This document shows, one piece after another, positions 6,769-12,340 of a stretch of 12,340 nt of DNA. The number at the start of each line of letters is the position of its first letter. The first letter of the stretch is position 1. Made by a program: the position numbers and the translations under genes. The notes beneath the pieces are model-generated. The model saw nothing but the letters and a program-made list of their open reading frames with translations, did no database searches and was not told the DNA's origin. The DNA is from Acidimicrobiia bacterium (GTDB lineage: Bacteria; Actinomycetota; Acidimicrobiia; Spongiisociales; ZC4RG35), in assembly GCA_029865445.1 (NCBI GenBank), contig JAOUGY010000088.1, positions 1 to 12,340 of the forward strand. The letters are read 5' to 3'.

Positions 6769-7713
6769 ATGGACGTGTATTCGATCGATATCCGGCATCT
6801 CGCCGCACTCGAGGCGGTGGCCGAGGAAGCCTCGTTCGGACGGGCCGCCGACCGTCTCGGCTACACCCAGTCCGCGATCAGCCAGCAGATCGCAGGCCTG
6901 GAGAAGATCATCGAAGGCACTCTCTTCGACCGCCCTGGTGGTCCAAAAAGGGTTCGGCTCACGCCTCTGGGCGAGGTCGTGCTCGACCATGCGCGCGCCG
7001 TCCTCGCCCGTCTGGGCGCCCTGGAGTCCGAGGTCGACCTCCACAAAGCCGGTCGGGTAGGACACATATCGGTAGGGACCTTTCAGAGCGTGTCGGTGCA
7101 ACTGCTCCCAACTGTGTTCCAGTCCCTCAGAGCCGAGCGGCCGGACCTGACCATCCGGCTCATCGAGAACGACGAGCAAGACCAATTGGCGCGGAGGCTC
7201 GTCGAGCGAACACTCGACGCCGCTTTTCTGGTGGAGCCAATCGACCGGGATCGGTTCGATGTGGTGAGGATGTTCGAAGACCAGTTCGTCCTCCTCAGCC
7301 CCTCCGGCTCCGACCTGGCTCCCGGATCAGACGTGCTGTCGGCTCGGCGACTTCGCGGCGTCCCGCTGATCAGTCAGTTCGACGCCGCCCACATCAAGAG
7401 CGTCGACGATGCGTTGCGTCGAATAGGCATCGCCCCGAACATCGTGTTTCGGAGCGCCGATAACGCCGCGGTACAGGCGATGGTGCGGGCCGGGCTCGGA
7501 CATGCAGTCATGCCGTCACTGGCTGCGGACCCGTCCGATACAGGTGTTGAGCTGAGAAGGCTCGATCCGGGCCTTCCATCCCGCATCATCGCCCTGGTGA
7601 TTCTCAAGGGTCGCACACAGCCGCCCGCCCTGGCGCGGTTCGTCGAACTCGCAGGGCTCGCCGCCGACGAACTGGTCGGCAGGGTCGACCCGATCACCGG
7701 CTTGACCCGCTGA
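6769..7713 (+). CDS. LysR-family transcriptional regulator
   Basis: The 314-aa protein is of typical LysR length. Residues 8-67 form the winged helix-turn-helix, with ASFGRAADRLGYTQSAISQQ (21-40), IAGLE, LFDR and RVRLTPLGE all in place. Residues 70-95 form the linker helix. Residues 98-300 form the periplasmic-binding-protein-like effector domain, from HISVGTFQSVSVQLLPTVFQ (99-118) to AMVRAGLGHAVMPSLAADP (237-255). These regulators act as tetramers on T-N11-A boxes, and one sits at 6719-6733 just upstream. The inducer is unknown. The gene ends 3 bp from the convergent crotonase gene, leaving no room for a separate terminator. The ATG at 6769 has only a weak GGGAC upstream. Confidence 0.95.
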   Translation: MDVYSIDIRHLAALEAVAEEASFGRAADRLGYTQSAISQQIAGLEKIIEGTLFDRPGGPKRVRLTPLGEVVLDHARAVLARLGALESEVDLHKAGRVGHISVGTFQSVSVQLLPTVFQSLRAERPDLTIRLIENDEQDQLARRLVERTLDAAFLVEPIDRDRFDVVRMFEDQFVLLSPSGSDLAPGSDVLSARRLRGVPLISQFDAAHIKSVDDALRRIGIAPNIVFRSADNAAVQAMVRAGLGHAVMPSLAADPSDTGVELRRLDPGLPSRIIALVILKGRTQPPALARFVELAGLAADELVGRVDPITGLTR

Positions 7714-7716
7714 CGA

Positions 7717-8529
7717 TCAGGTGCCGTCGTAGGTAGGCGGCCGCTTCTCCAGGTGGGCACTCATCGCCTCTCCCAGGTCGTTGCTCATGAGAAAGGACGT
7801 GTTCCACAGGGCGACGTGGTCGAGGGCGGCCGAAGTCGACATTCCTTCCTCCGCCTGGAGCACGGCTTTCACACCCTGGACGACGAGCGGGGAGTTGGCG
7901 GCGATCTCGGCGGCGAGGTTCGCCGCCGCACCCTGCAAGGCTGCGGGAGAGTCGACCAAGCGGTTGACGAGTCCGATGCGTTCCGCCTCGCCGGCATCGA
8001 TGTCACGGCCCGTGAACGCGAGTTCTGCGACGTGGCCGGGGGAGAGGATCTTGGGAAGTCGCTGCAAGGTCCCGACGTCCGCGACGAGCGCAAGCCTCGT
8101 CTCCCGCACACCGAACACCGCGTCGGAGGACGCCAGTCGGATGTCGCAGGCGGTGATGAGGTCGACCCCGGCCCCGAGACACCAGCCGTGGATGGCGGCG
8201 ATCACCGGCTTGGGGCATCGTTCGAACGACGTCATGGTCGCTTGCAGCTCCCGAATCTTGTGAAACATGGCCATCTTGTTGGCGGCTTCCGATGAGCCGG
8301 AGGCCCGGTTGACCGACATGAGCATGCCCAGGTCGATCCCCACCGTGAAGGCAGGTCCACGCCCGGCCACGACCACGACCCTCACCTCCGGATCCGATCC
8401 CAACTGGTCGACGGCCCGCGGAATGTCCGCCCACATGTCCTCGGAGAGAGCGTTCCTCTTCTCGGGCCGGTTCAACCACAACCAACCGACGTGGTCGATG
8501 ACTTCCGTTTCGAGGTGCTCGTATCCCAT
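7717..8529 (-). CDS. Crotonase-family enzyme, delta(3,5)-delta(2,4)-dienoyl-CoA isomerase-like
   Basis: The 270-aa protein has the crotonase fold motifs: LNRPEKRNALS (19-29), GPAFTVGIDLGML (58-70, first oxyanion-hole strand) and HGWCLGAGVDLITACDIRLA (114-133). It also has ADVGTLQRLPK (150-160), a signature of mammalian ECH1-type dienoyl-CoA isomerase. The three acidic residues known as catalytic in rat ECH1 (Asp176, Glu196, Asp204) fall here at D123, E143 and D151 with identical spacing of 20 and 8. That favours isomerisation of 3,5-dienoyl-CoA during beta-oxidation of unsaturated fatty acids over plain hydration. Many actinobacterial relatives are simply called enoyl-CoA hydratase. ATG 8529 has no clear ribosome site, but TATCCT lies 6 nt upstream, so the mRNA may be leaderless. 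Confidence 0.9.
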   Translation of the reverse strand: MGYEHLETEVIDHVGWLWLNRPEKRNALSEDMWADIPRAVDQLGSDPEVRVVVVAGRGPAFTVGIDLGMLMSVNRASGSSEAANKMAMFHKIRELQATMTSFERCPKPVIAAIHGWCLGAGVDLITACDIRLASSDAVFGVRETRLALVADVGTLQRLPKILSPGHVAELAFTGRDIDAGEAERIGLVNRLVDSPAALQGAAANLAAEIAANSPLVVQGVKAVLQAEEGMSTSAALDHVALWNTSFLMSNDLGEAMSAHLEKRPPTYDGT

Positions 8530-8535
8530 GCGCTC

Positions 8536-8541
8536 AGGATA
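8536..8541 (-). promoter_or_regulatory. -10 box giving a possible leaderless transcript of the crotonase gene
   Basis: TATCCT on the minus strand fits TAnnnT and lies 6 nt before ATG 8529, placing the expected transcription start on the A of the start codon. No Shine-Dalgarno site is present, in keeping with leaderless translation, which is common in actinobacteria. No convincing -35 was found. Confidence 0.4.
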
Positions 8542-8562
8542 CGCCGCGACGTTCCGGCAAGA

Positions 8563-8581
8563 TTTCGCATGCCCAGCGAAA
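8563..8581. promoter_or_regulatory. Inverted repeat TTTCGC-N7-GCGAAA in the divergent region
   Basis: TTTCGC (8563-8568) and GCGAAA (8576-8581) form a perfect 6-bp inverted repeat with a 7-nt spacer. It lies midway between the crotonase start and the nuclease promoter region, a possible operator for one or both. The site is short, so chance occurrence cannot be excluded. Confidence 0.35.
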
Positions 8582-8601
8582 ACCAGGTGACCTCGCCGTG
8601 G

Positions 8602-8636
8602 TAGGTTCGGATCAAGACCTGACGAGGGAGTGGAAG
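8602..8636 (+). promoter_or_regulatory. -10 box and strong ribosome site fixing the TTG start of the nuclease
   Basis: TAGGTT (8602-8607) fits TAnnnT. GAGGGAG (8624-8630) is a strong Shine-Dalgarno site 6 nt before TTG 8637. If transcription starts about 7 nt after the -10 box, the in-frame GTG at 8598 cannot be the start, and the TTG gives a textbook signal peptide. No clear -35 was seen. Confidence 0.5.
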
Positions 8637-11600
8637 TTGGGGAACAGAAGACGTTTCGTGTCGTTCGTCGCGGTATTCATGGTCGCGATGGGGTCGATGC
8701 CGTTGGCCGCACCGGCCGACACCGGCGACCCGGTGCTGTTGAACGAGATACTCGCATCGCACGCCGGGACCGATGACACCGAGTACATCGAGCTGTACGG
8801 GACGCCGAACGCATCGTTGGCCGGGCTGAGCCTGATCGTCGTTGAGAGTGACGACGTCGGGAATGGCACCATCGACCAGCGGATCGACTTCTCCGACGAC
8901 GCCGAACTCGGCAACAACGGGTTCTTCCTGATCGGGAATCCGGTCGGGCTCGGCGCCAACTACTCGGTGGCCCCGGATGTCGAGATTGCCGCCAATTTCC
9001 TGGAGAACAGCTCCACCACCTTCGCGCTCGTCGAGTCGGCGTCGATCTCCGGGACCGCAGTGAGTGGCGCCGAGGTGGTGCTCGATGCGGTGGGGGTCAC
9101 CGACGGTGGACCCGCGGACTCGTTCTTCTTCGGTGCTCCGGTTTTCGGGCCTGACGGCGCCTTCTACCCGGCCGGCGTGCGCCGTGCCGCAGACGGTGTG
9201 GACACCAACACGGTCGGCGATTGGGTGCTGGCCGACTTCGACCTCGGAACTGCGAACACCCCGACCGCCGGGACCTTCCCGATCGTGGTGGAGATCACCG
9301 AGATCCACTACGACAACACCGGCACCGATTCCGGTGAGGCCGTCGAGGTGAGTGGACCCGAAGGCTTCGACGTCACCGGCTGGTCGATCGTGCTCTACAA
9401 CGGATCGAACGGCGCCGTCTACGACACCACCGTGCTCAATGGCGTCATCCCCGCCGGCGGCGCATTCTCTGTGACGTTCTCGGCTATCCAGAACGGATCT
9501 CCCGACGGGATCGCTCTCGTCGACGCCGGTGGAAGCGTGGTCGAGTTCCTGTCGTACGAGGGCGTGATGACCGGCGTCGGCGGTCCCGCCGACGGTGTGA
9601 CGAGCACGGACATCGGCGTCTCCGAGCCATCCGACACCCCGGTCGGGTTCTCACTCCAGAAGATCGGCGGTGTGTGGACCGGACCGGCCGCCAACACATT
9701 CGCGCCAACGCTCGAGCCCCCCGGTCCCGACTGCACGGTGGGCACTGTCCTCATCTCGTTCGTTCAGGGTGATGGCGCCGCCACGCCGTGTGACGGTCAA
9801 GAGGTGACGATCGAAGGCGTCGTCGTCGGTGACTACGAAGGACCGTCTCCCACCCTCCGGGGCTTCTACGTCCAGGAAGAGGACGGCGACGTCGATGCCG
9901 ACCCGCTGACCTCAGAGGCGATATTCGTGTTCCACGGCAGCGAGGACACCGTTTCTGTTGGAGACCAGGTCCGCGTCACCGGTACGGTGGCAGAGTTCCA
10001 GGACCAGACCCAACTCGGGTTCCCGAGTTCGCTCGAGGTGATCGGTTCGGGGACGGTGACGCCCACCGCGGTGGAGATGCCGTTTGAATCCGAGGACTAC
10101 CTGGAACGCTACGAAGGCATGCTGGTGACCTTCGAACAGAGCTTGTACGTCACCGAGTACTTCCAGCTCGGCCGGTTCGGCGAAGTGGTGGTGTCGTCGG
10201 GCGACCGGCTCCGTCAGCCCACCGACATCGTCGAGCCCGGCGTTGCGGCCATCGCCATGCAAGCCGCCAACAATCTCAACAGGCTGAAGGTCGATGACAC
10301 GCTCAACAACCAGAATCCCGACCCGATCATCTTCGGAGGTGGCGGGAATCCGCTGACGGCCGACAATCCGTTGCGAGGCGGCGACACCCTGACCGGTGCC
10401 GTCGGCGTGCTCACCTACACGTGGGCCGGGAACGCCGCTTCCGGCAATGCGTACCGGCTGCGCCCCGTGAACGGCGACGCAACATTCACGTTCGAAGCTG
10501 CCAACCCGCGCCCATCCGGGCCGGCCGATGTCGGCGGGACGGCAACCGTTGCGGGGTTCAACGTCCTCAACTACTTCCTCACGATCGATTCCGGCGGCGC
10601 CCTGTGCGGCATTCCCGGTGAAGAGGACCGGAGCTGTCGTGGGGCCGACGACGCCGAAGAGCTGGACCGTCAGCGCGTCAAGCTGCTCGCAGCGCTCGAC
10701 AAGGTCGACACCGATGTGATCGGTCTCGTCGAGTTGGAGAACTCCGTGGGTGTCGAGCCTCTGGCCGACATCGTCGCCGGTCTCAACGCCACCGCAGGTG
10801 CGGGAACATGGGACTACATCGACACCGGCACGATTGGCACAGATGTCATCAAGGTCGGGATCATCTACAAGACCGAGGCGGTGTCGCCGCTCGGTGCCCA
10901 CGCCGTCATCGACTCCGCCGTCGACCCTGGGTTCGACGACACACTCAACCGTCCGTCGCTGGCTCAGAGCTTCACGTCGGACGACGGCGAGGTCTTCACC
11001 GTGGTGGTGAACCACCTCAAGTCGAAGGGGTGCACCGACGCGGCCGGCGCCGACATGGACCAGGGCGACGGACAGGGCTGCTACAACGCGGCTCGTACGT
11101 CGGCCGCTCAGGCCCTCGCCGACTGGATCGCCACCGACCCGACCGGTTCGGGGGACACCGACGTGTTCATCCTCGGAGACCTGAACTCCTACGCCAAGGA
11201 GGACCCGATCGAAGTGCTGGTCGGTGCCGGGTTCACGGACCTGGGCCGGGCGTTCGGAGGAGATGACACCTACTCGTACGTCTTCGACGGGCAGTGGGGA
11301 TACCTCGACTACGCCCTCGGGTCGGCGAGCATTTTCGACCGGGTGGAAGGCACGGTGGAGTACCACATCAACGCCGACGAGGTGCCGGTGCTCGACTACA
11401 ACACCAACTTCAAGTCCGATGCTCAGATCGTGTCGCTGTTCGCTCCCGATGAGTTCCGGACGTCGGACCACGATCCGGTGATCGTCGGATTCTGCGATGC
11501 GGTCGCCCCGACCGCATCCGCCACCGCCGATCCGAGCATGTTGTGGCCGCCCAACAAGCGGATGATCGACGTCGAGGTGACGCTCGACGTGTTCGACGCC

Positions 11601-11834
11601 TCCGGGGCCACGACGACGTTGGTGTCGGTGACCTCGAACGAGGCGGACTGGAACCCGAGGAAGAAGGGTCCGGACATCGTCATCGTCGATGACACCCACT
11701 TCAAGTTGCGGGCACACCGGGATGACGAGGGGACCGGCCGTATCTATACGATCACGTACCTGGCGGTCGACGCCTGTGGCAACGAAACCGAGTTCTCGAC
11801 CGAGGTGACGATCCCCATCCAGCTGGGCGACTGA
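8637..11834 (+). CDS. Secreted ExeM/NucH-family endonuclease with lamin-tail-like and Ig-like regions
   Basis: From TTG 8637 the protein has 1065 residues. It begins with a signal peptide (GNRRR, hydrophobic FVSFVAVFMVAM, likely cleavage near APA-DT at about residue 27). Regions in order: lamin-tail-like 31-120 (DPVLLNEILASH, EYIELYG), a second lamin-tail-like region 216-350 (VVEITEIHYDNTG), an OB-fold-like region from Cys366 to about 460 (VTIEGVVVGDY, VRVTGTV), and an endonuclease/exonuclease/phosphatase domain about 635-955. The last carries GFNVLNYF (N642), ELEN (E699/E701), VVNHLKSKG (N792, H793), GDLNSYAKEDP (D848, N850), GYLDYALG (D891) and SDHDPV (D944, H945). The C-terminal 957-1065 is Ig/HYR-like, with LWPPNKRMIDVEVT at 969. 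Known relatives degrade extracellular DNA with divalent metal. No LPXTG or C-terminal membrane anchor is present, so free release is likely. GTG 8598 would add 13 residues and is less favoured. Confidence 0.92.
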   Translation: MGNRRRFVSFVAVFMVAMGSMPLAAPADTGDPVLLNEILASHAGTDDTEYIELYGTPNASLAGLSLIVVESDDVGNGTIDQRIDFSDDAELGNNGFFLIGNPVGLGANYSVAPDVEIAANFLENSSTTFALVESASISGTAVSGAEVVLDAVGVTDGGPADSFFFGAPVFGPDGAFYPAGVRRAADGVDTNTVGDWVLADFDLGTANTPTAGTFPIVVEITEIHYDNTGTDSGEAVEVSGPEGFDVTGWSIVLYNGSNGAVYDTTVLNGVIPAGGAFSVTFSAIQNGSPDGIALVDAGGSVVEFLSYEGVMTGVGGPADGVTSTDIGVSEPSDTPVGFSLQKIGGVWTGPAANTFAPTLEPPGPDCTVGTVLISFVQGDGAATPCDGQEVTIEGVVVGDYEGPSPTLRGFYVQEEDGDVDADPLTSEAIFVFHGSEDTVSVGDQVRVTGTVAEFQDQTQLGFPSSLEVIGSGTVTPTAVEMPFESEDYLERYEGMLVTFEQSLYVTEYFQLGRFGEVVVSSGDRLRQPTDIVEPGVAAIAMQAANNLNRLKVDDTLNNQNPDPIIFGGGGNPLTADNPLRGGDTLTGAVGVLTYTWAGNAASGNAYRLRPVNGDATFTFEAANPRPSGPADVGGTATVAGFNVLNYFLTIDSGGALCGIPGEEDRSCRGADDAEELDRQRVKLLAALDKVDTDVIGLVELENSVGVEPLADIVAGLNATAGAGTWDYIDTGTIGTDVIKVGIIYKTEAVSPLGAHAVIDSAVDPGFDDTLNRPSLAQSFTSDDGEVFTVVVNHLKSKGCTDAAGADMDQGDGQGCYNAARTSAAQALADWIATDPTGSGDTDVFILGDLNSYAKEDPIEVLVGAGFTDLGRAFGGDDTYSYVFDGQWGYLDYALGSASIFDRVEGTVEYHINADEVPVLDYNTNFKSDAQIVSLFAPDEFRTSDHDPVIVGFCDAVAPTASATADPSMLWPPNKRMIDVEVTLDVFDASGATTTLVSVTSNEADWNPRKKGPDIVIVDDTHFKLRAHRDDEGTGRIYTITYLAVDACGNETEFSTEVTIPIQLGD

Positions 11835-11888
11835 CCCGAGCTCCGCTCGGGCGCGGTGCGCGGAACGCAATGCGCACTGCGCCCGAGC
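11835..11888 (+). terminator. Two overlapping, mutually exclusive hairpins after the nuclease gene
   Basis: Hairpin 1: CCCGAGC (11835-11841), loop TCC, GCTCGGG (11845-11851), a perfect 7-bp stem right after the TGA. Hairpin 2: 11845-11861 pairs with 11872-11888 over 17 bp with one G-T wobble, around a 10-nt loop. Both use GCTCGGG at 11845-11851, and the competing CCCGAGC occurs on both sides, so only one can form at a time. A transcription terminator is the simplest role, but no T-tract follows. Confidence 0.6.
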
Positions 11889-11955
11889 GAAGCGCTGCTG
11901 GTAGGGGGTTTGTGAAACGCCCACGGGGATGGCGCCGTCGCGAGTCTCGCGGGCA
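11887..11955. repeat. Truncated, diverged copy of the downstream palindromic element
   Basis: GCGAAGCGCTGCTGGTAGGG and the bases after it (11887-11920) match the inner part of the full element (from about 11998) with about 4 differences in 34. After a gap of about 25 bp relative to the full copy, GGCGCCGTCGCGAGTCT matches the element centre. The copy stops where the intact element starts at 11956, as if interrupted by it, so it is probably older. Confidence 0.6.
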
Positions 11956-12197
11956 GTTGTCCCCCGGAGCGGAGCGAGGGGGGAAGGGACCCGCAAGCGA
12001 AGCGCTGCGGGTAGGGGGCTTCTCAACGCGGGAGACGGGTTGCTTGGGTGCCACCTATCGCGGGATAGCGCCGTTGCGAGTTTCCCAGTGCCGGCGGATC
12101 AAGGCTTCCACCTCGCAGCGTGATCCCGCGTTGAGCATGCCCCCTACCTCCCGGCCTCCGGCCGGCAGGAACCTTCCCCCACTTCGTGGGGGACAAC
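11956..12197. repeat. 242-bp composite palindromic element (two inverted hairpin units around a 90-bp centre)
   Basis: The left unit (11956-12033) and the right unit (12124-12197, inverted) share conserved blocks: GTTGTCCCCC, GGGGGAAGG, GGTAGGGGGC and CTCAACGCGGGA. Between the blocks the sequences differ, but both units keep a hairpin at the same place. In the left unit these are CCCCC/GGGGG around 12 nt, and ACCCGC-A-AGCG-AAG-CGCT-GCGGGT (11989-12012). In the right unit they are CCCCCAC-TTC-GTGGGGG (12176-12192) and CCGGCC-TCC-GGCCGG (12151-12165). The centre has its own weak pairing (CGTTGCGAG with CTCGCAGCG; CTATC-GCGG-GATAG). No start codon with a ribosome site or credible protein is present. 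Its form resembles a non-autonomous palindromic element (MITE/REP-like). The family is not recognised, and no target duplication is seen (GGGCA before, ATCTG after). Confidence 0.8.
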
Positions 12198-12212
12198 ATC
12201 TGGTTGTCCCCC
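12188..12212. repeat. Perfect 10-bp inverted repeat at the junction of the two element copies
   Basis: GGGGGACAAC (12188-12197), ATCTG, GTTGTCCCCC (12203-12212). The right end of one element faces the left end of the next across 5 nt, creating a strong hairpin that competes with the internal CCCCCAC/GTGGGGG hairpin for the same G-run. Confidence 0.85.
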
Positions 12213-12340
12213 GGAGCGGAGCGAGGGGGGAAGGGACCCGCAAGCGAAGCGCTGCGGGTAGGGGGCTTCTCAACGCGGGAGTCGGGTTTCTTGTGTGGCA
12301 CCTGTCGCGGGTGGGCGCCGTTGCGAGTCTTCTGGTGCCG
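12203..12340. repeat. Second direct copy of the palindromic element, cut by the window edge
   Basis: Bases 12203-12281 repeat 11956-12034 without a mismatch (79 bp, offset 247). Bases 12282-12340 match 12035-12093 at 47 of 59 positions. The outer unit is thus perfectly conserved while the centre has drifted. The copy continues past the window, so its inverted right half is not seen. Together with the preceding copy it gives a direct-repeat period of 247 bp (242 plus 5). Confidence 0.9.

Noticed and set aside
8598..8636. GTG 8598 as the nuclease start
   Set aside because: It has no ribosome site and would lie upstream of the TAGGTT -10 box; TTG 8637 has GAGGGAG at 6 nt and yields a standard signal peptide. 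Not fully excluded.
9912..12026. 704-codon open frame on the minus strand opposite the nuclease
   Set aside because: It is the antisense shadow of a GC-rich gene with clear family motifs on the plus strand. Its composition is rich in Arg, Val, Gly and His with no domain, and it runs into the repeat array.
12022..12136. Resemblance to an integron attC site (CTCAAC ... GTTGAGC with complementary ends)
   Set aside because: The right end fits GTTRRRY, but the left end has T instead of a purine. The copies occur in mixed orientation inside a larger palindrome, and no integrase or cassette gene is present.
12023..12301. Short minus-strand frames in the repeat array sharing the peptide EKPPTRSASLAGPFPPRS
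   Set aside because: The shared peptide comes from the DNA repeat itself, there is no ribosome site, and the reading frame differs between copies. It is a non-coding palindromic repeat.
11956..12340. Possible CRISPR array
   Set aside because: The repeated unit is 79 bp, copies are inverted as well as direct, and the intervening sequence is homologous between copies rather than unique spacer.

Overview
The window is GC-rich, densely packed chromosomal DNA. It carries ten protein-coding genes on both strands, starts frequently with GTG or TTG, and has TAnnnT-type -10 boxes and one possible leaderless start. This suits a free-living high-GC actinobacterium. The gene mix (amidase, nucleoside hydrolase, aldehyde dehydrogenase, crotonase, LysR regulator) fits a heterotroph of the Acidimicrobiia type, but that placement is a guess from style, not a proven assignment.

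Layout. 1-699 (+) is the C-terminal part of an amidase-signature enzyme whose start lies outside the window. It converges on a nucleoside hydrolase (727-1650, -), which diverges from a hemerythrin-like HHE protein (1694-2155, +). That protein converges on a semialdehyde/aldehyde dehydrogenase (2181-3644, -). The dehydrogenase shares a 111-bp divergent control region, with a perfect 12-bp palindrome, with a small membrane protein (3756-4013, +). An 83-bp interrupted palindrome covers both stop codons between the membrane protein and a PLP-dependent aromatic amino acid decarboxylase (4091-5476, -). A divergent 268-aa protein of unknown function (5576-6382, +) follows. Next come a 74-aa unknown protein (6427-6651, -) divergent from a LysR-type regulator (6769-7713, +), with a T-N11-A box between them. 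A dienoyl-CoA-isomerase-like crotonase (7717-8529, -) follows the regulator. Last is a large secreted ExeM/NucH-type nuclease (8637-11834, +) with two lamin-tail-like regions, an OB-like region, an EEP catalytic domain and a C-terminal Ig-like region.

The genes alternate strand almost one by one, so there is no real operon. They read as separate catabolic and scavenging functions: amide and nucleoside hydrolysis, aldehyde oxidation, acyl-CoA isomerisation and extracellular DNA degradation. A shared link to nucleic-acid scavenging (secreted nuclease plus nucleoside hydrolase) is possible, but nothing in the sequence ties them together.

The final 506 bases (11835-12340) hold no gene. They hold a nested array of palindromic repeats: a 242-bp element built as two inverted, hairpin-rich units around a 90-bp centre, then 5 bp later a second direct copy running off the window, with an older truncated copy upstream. 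The inverted units keep the same linker blocks but have different hairpin sequences with pairing preserved. This array is the least explained structure in the window.
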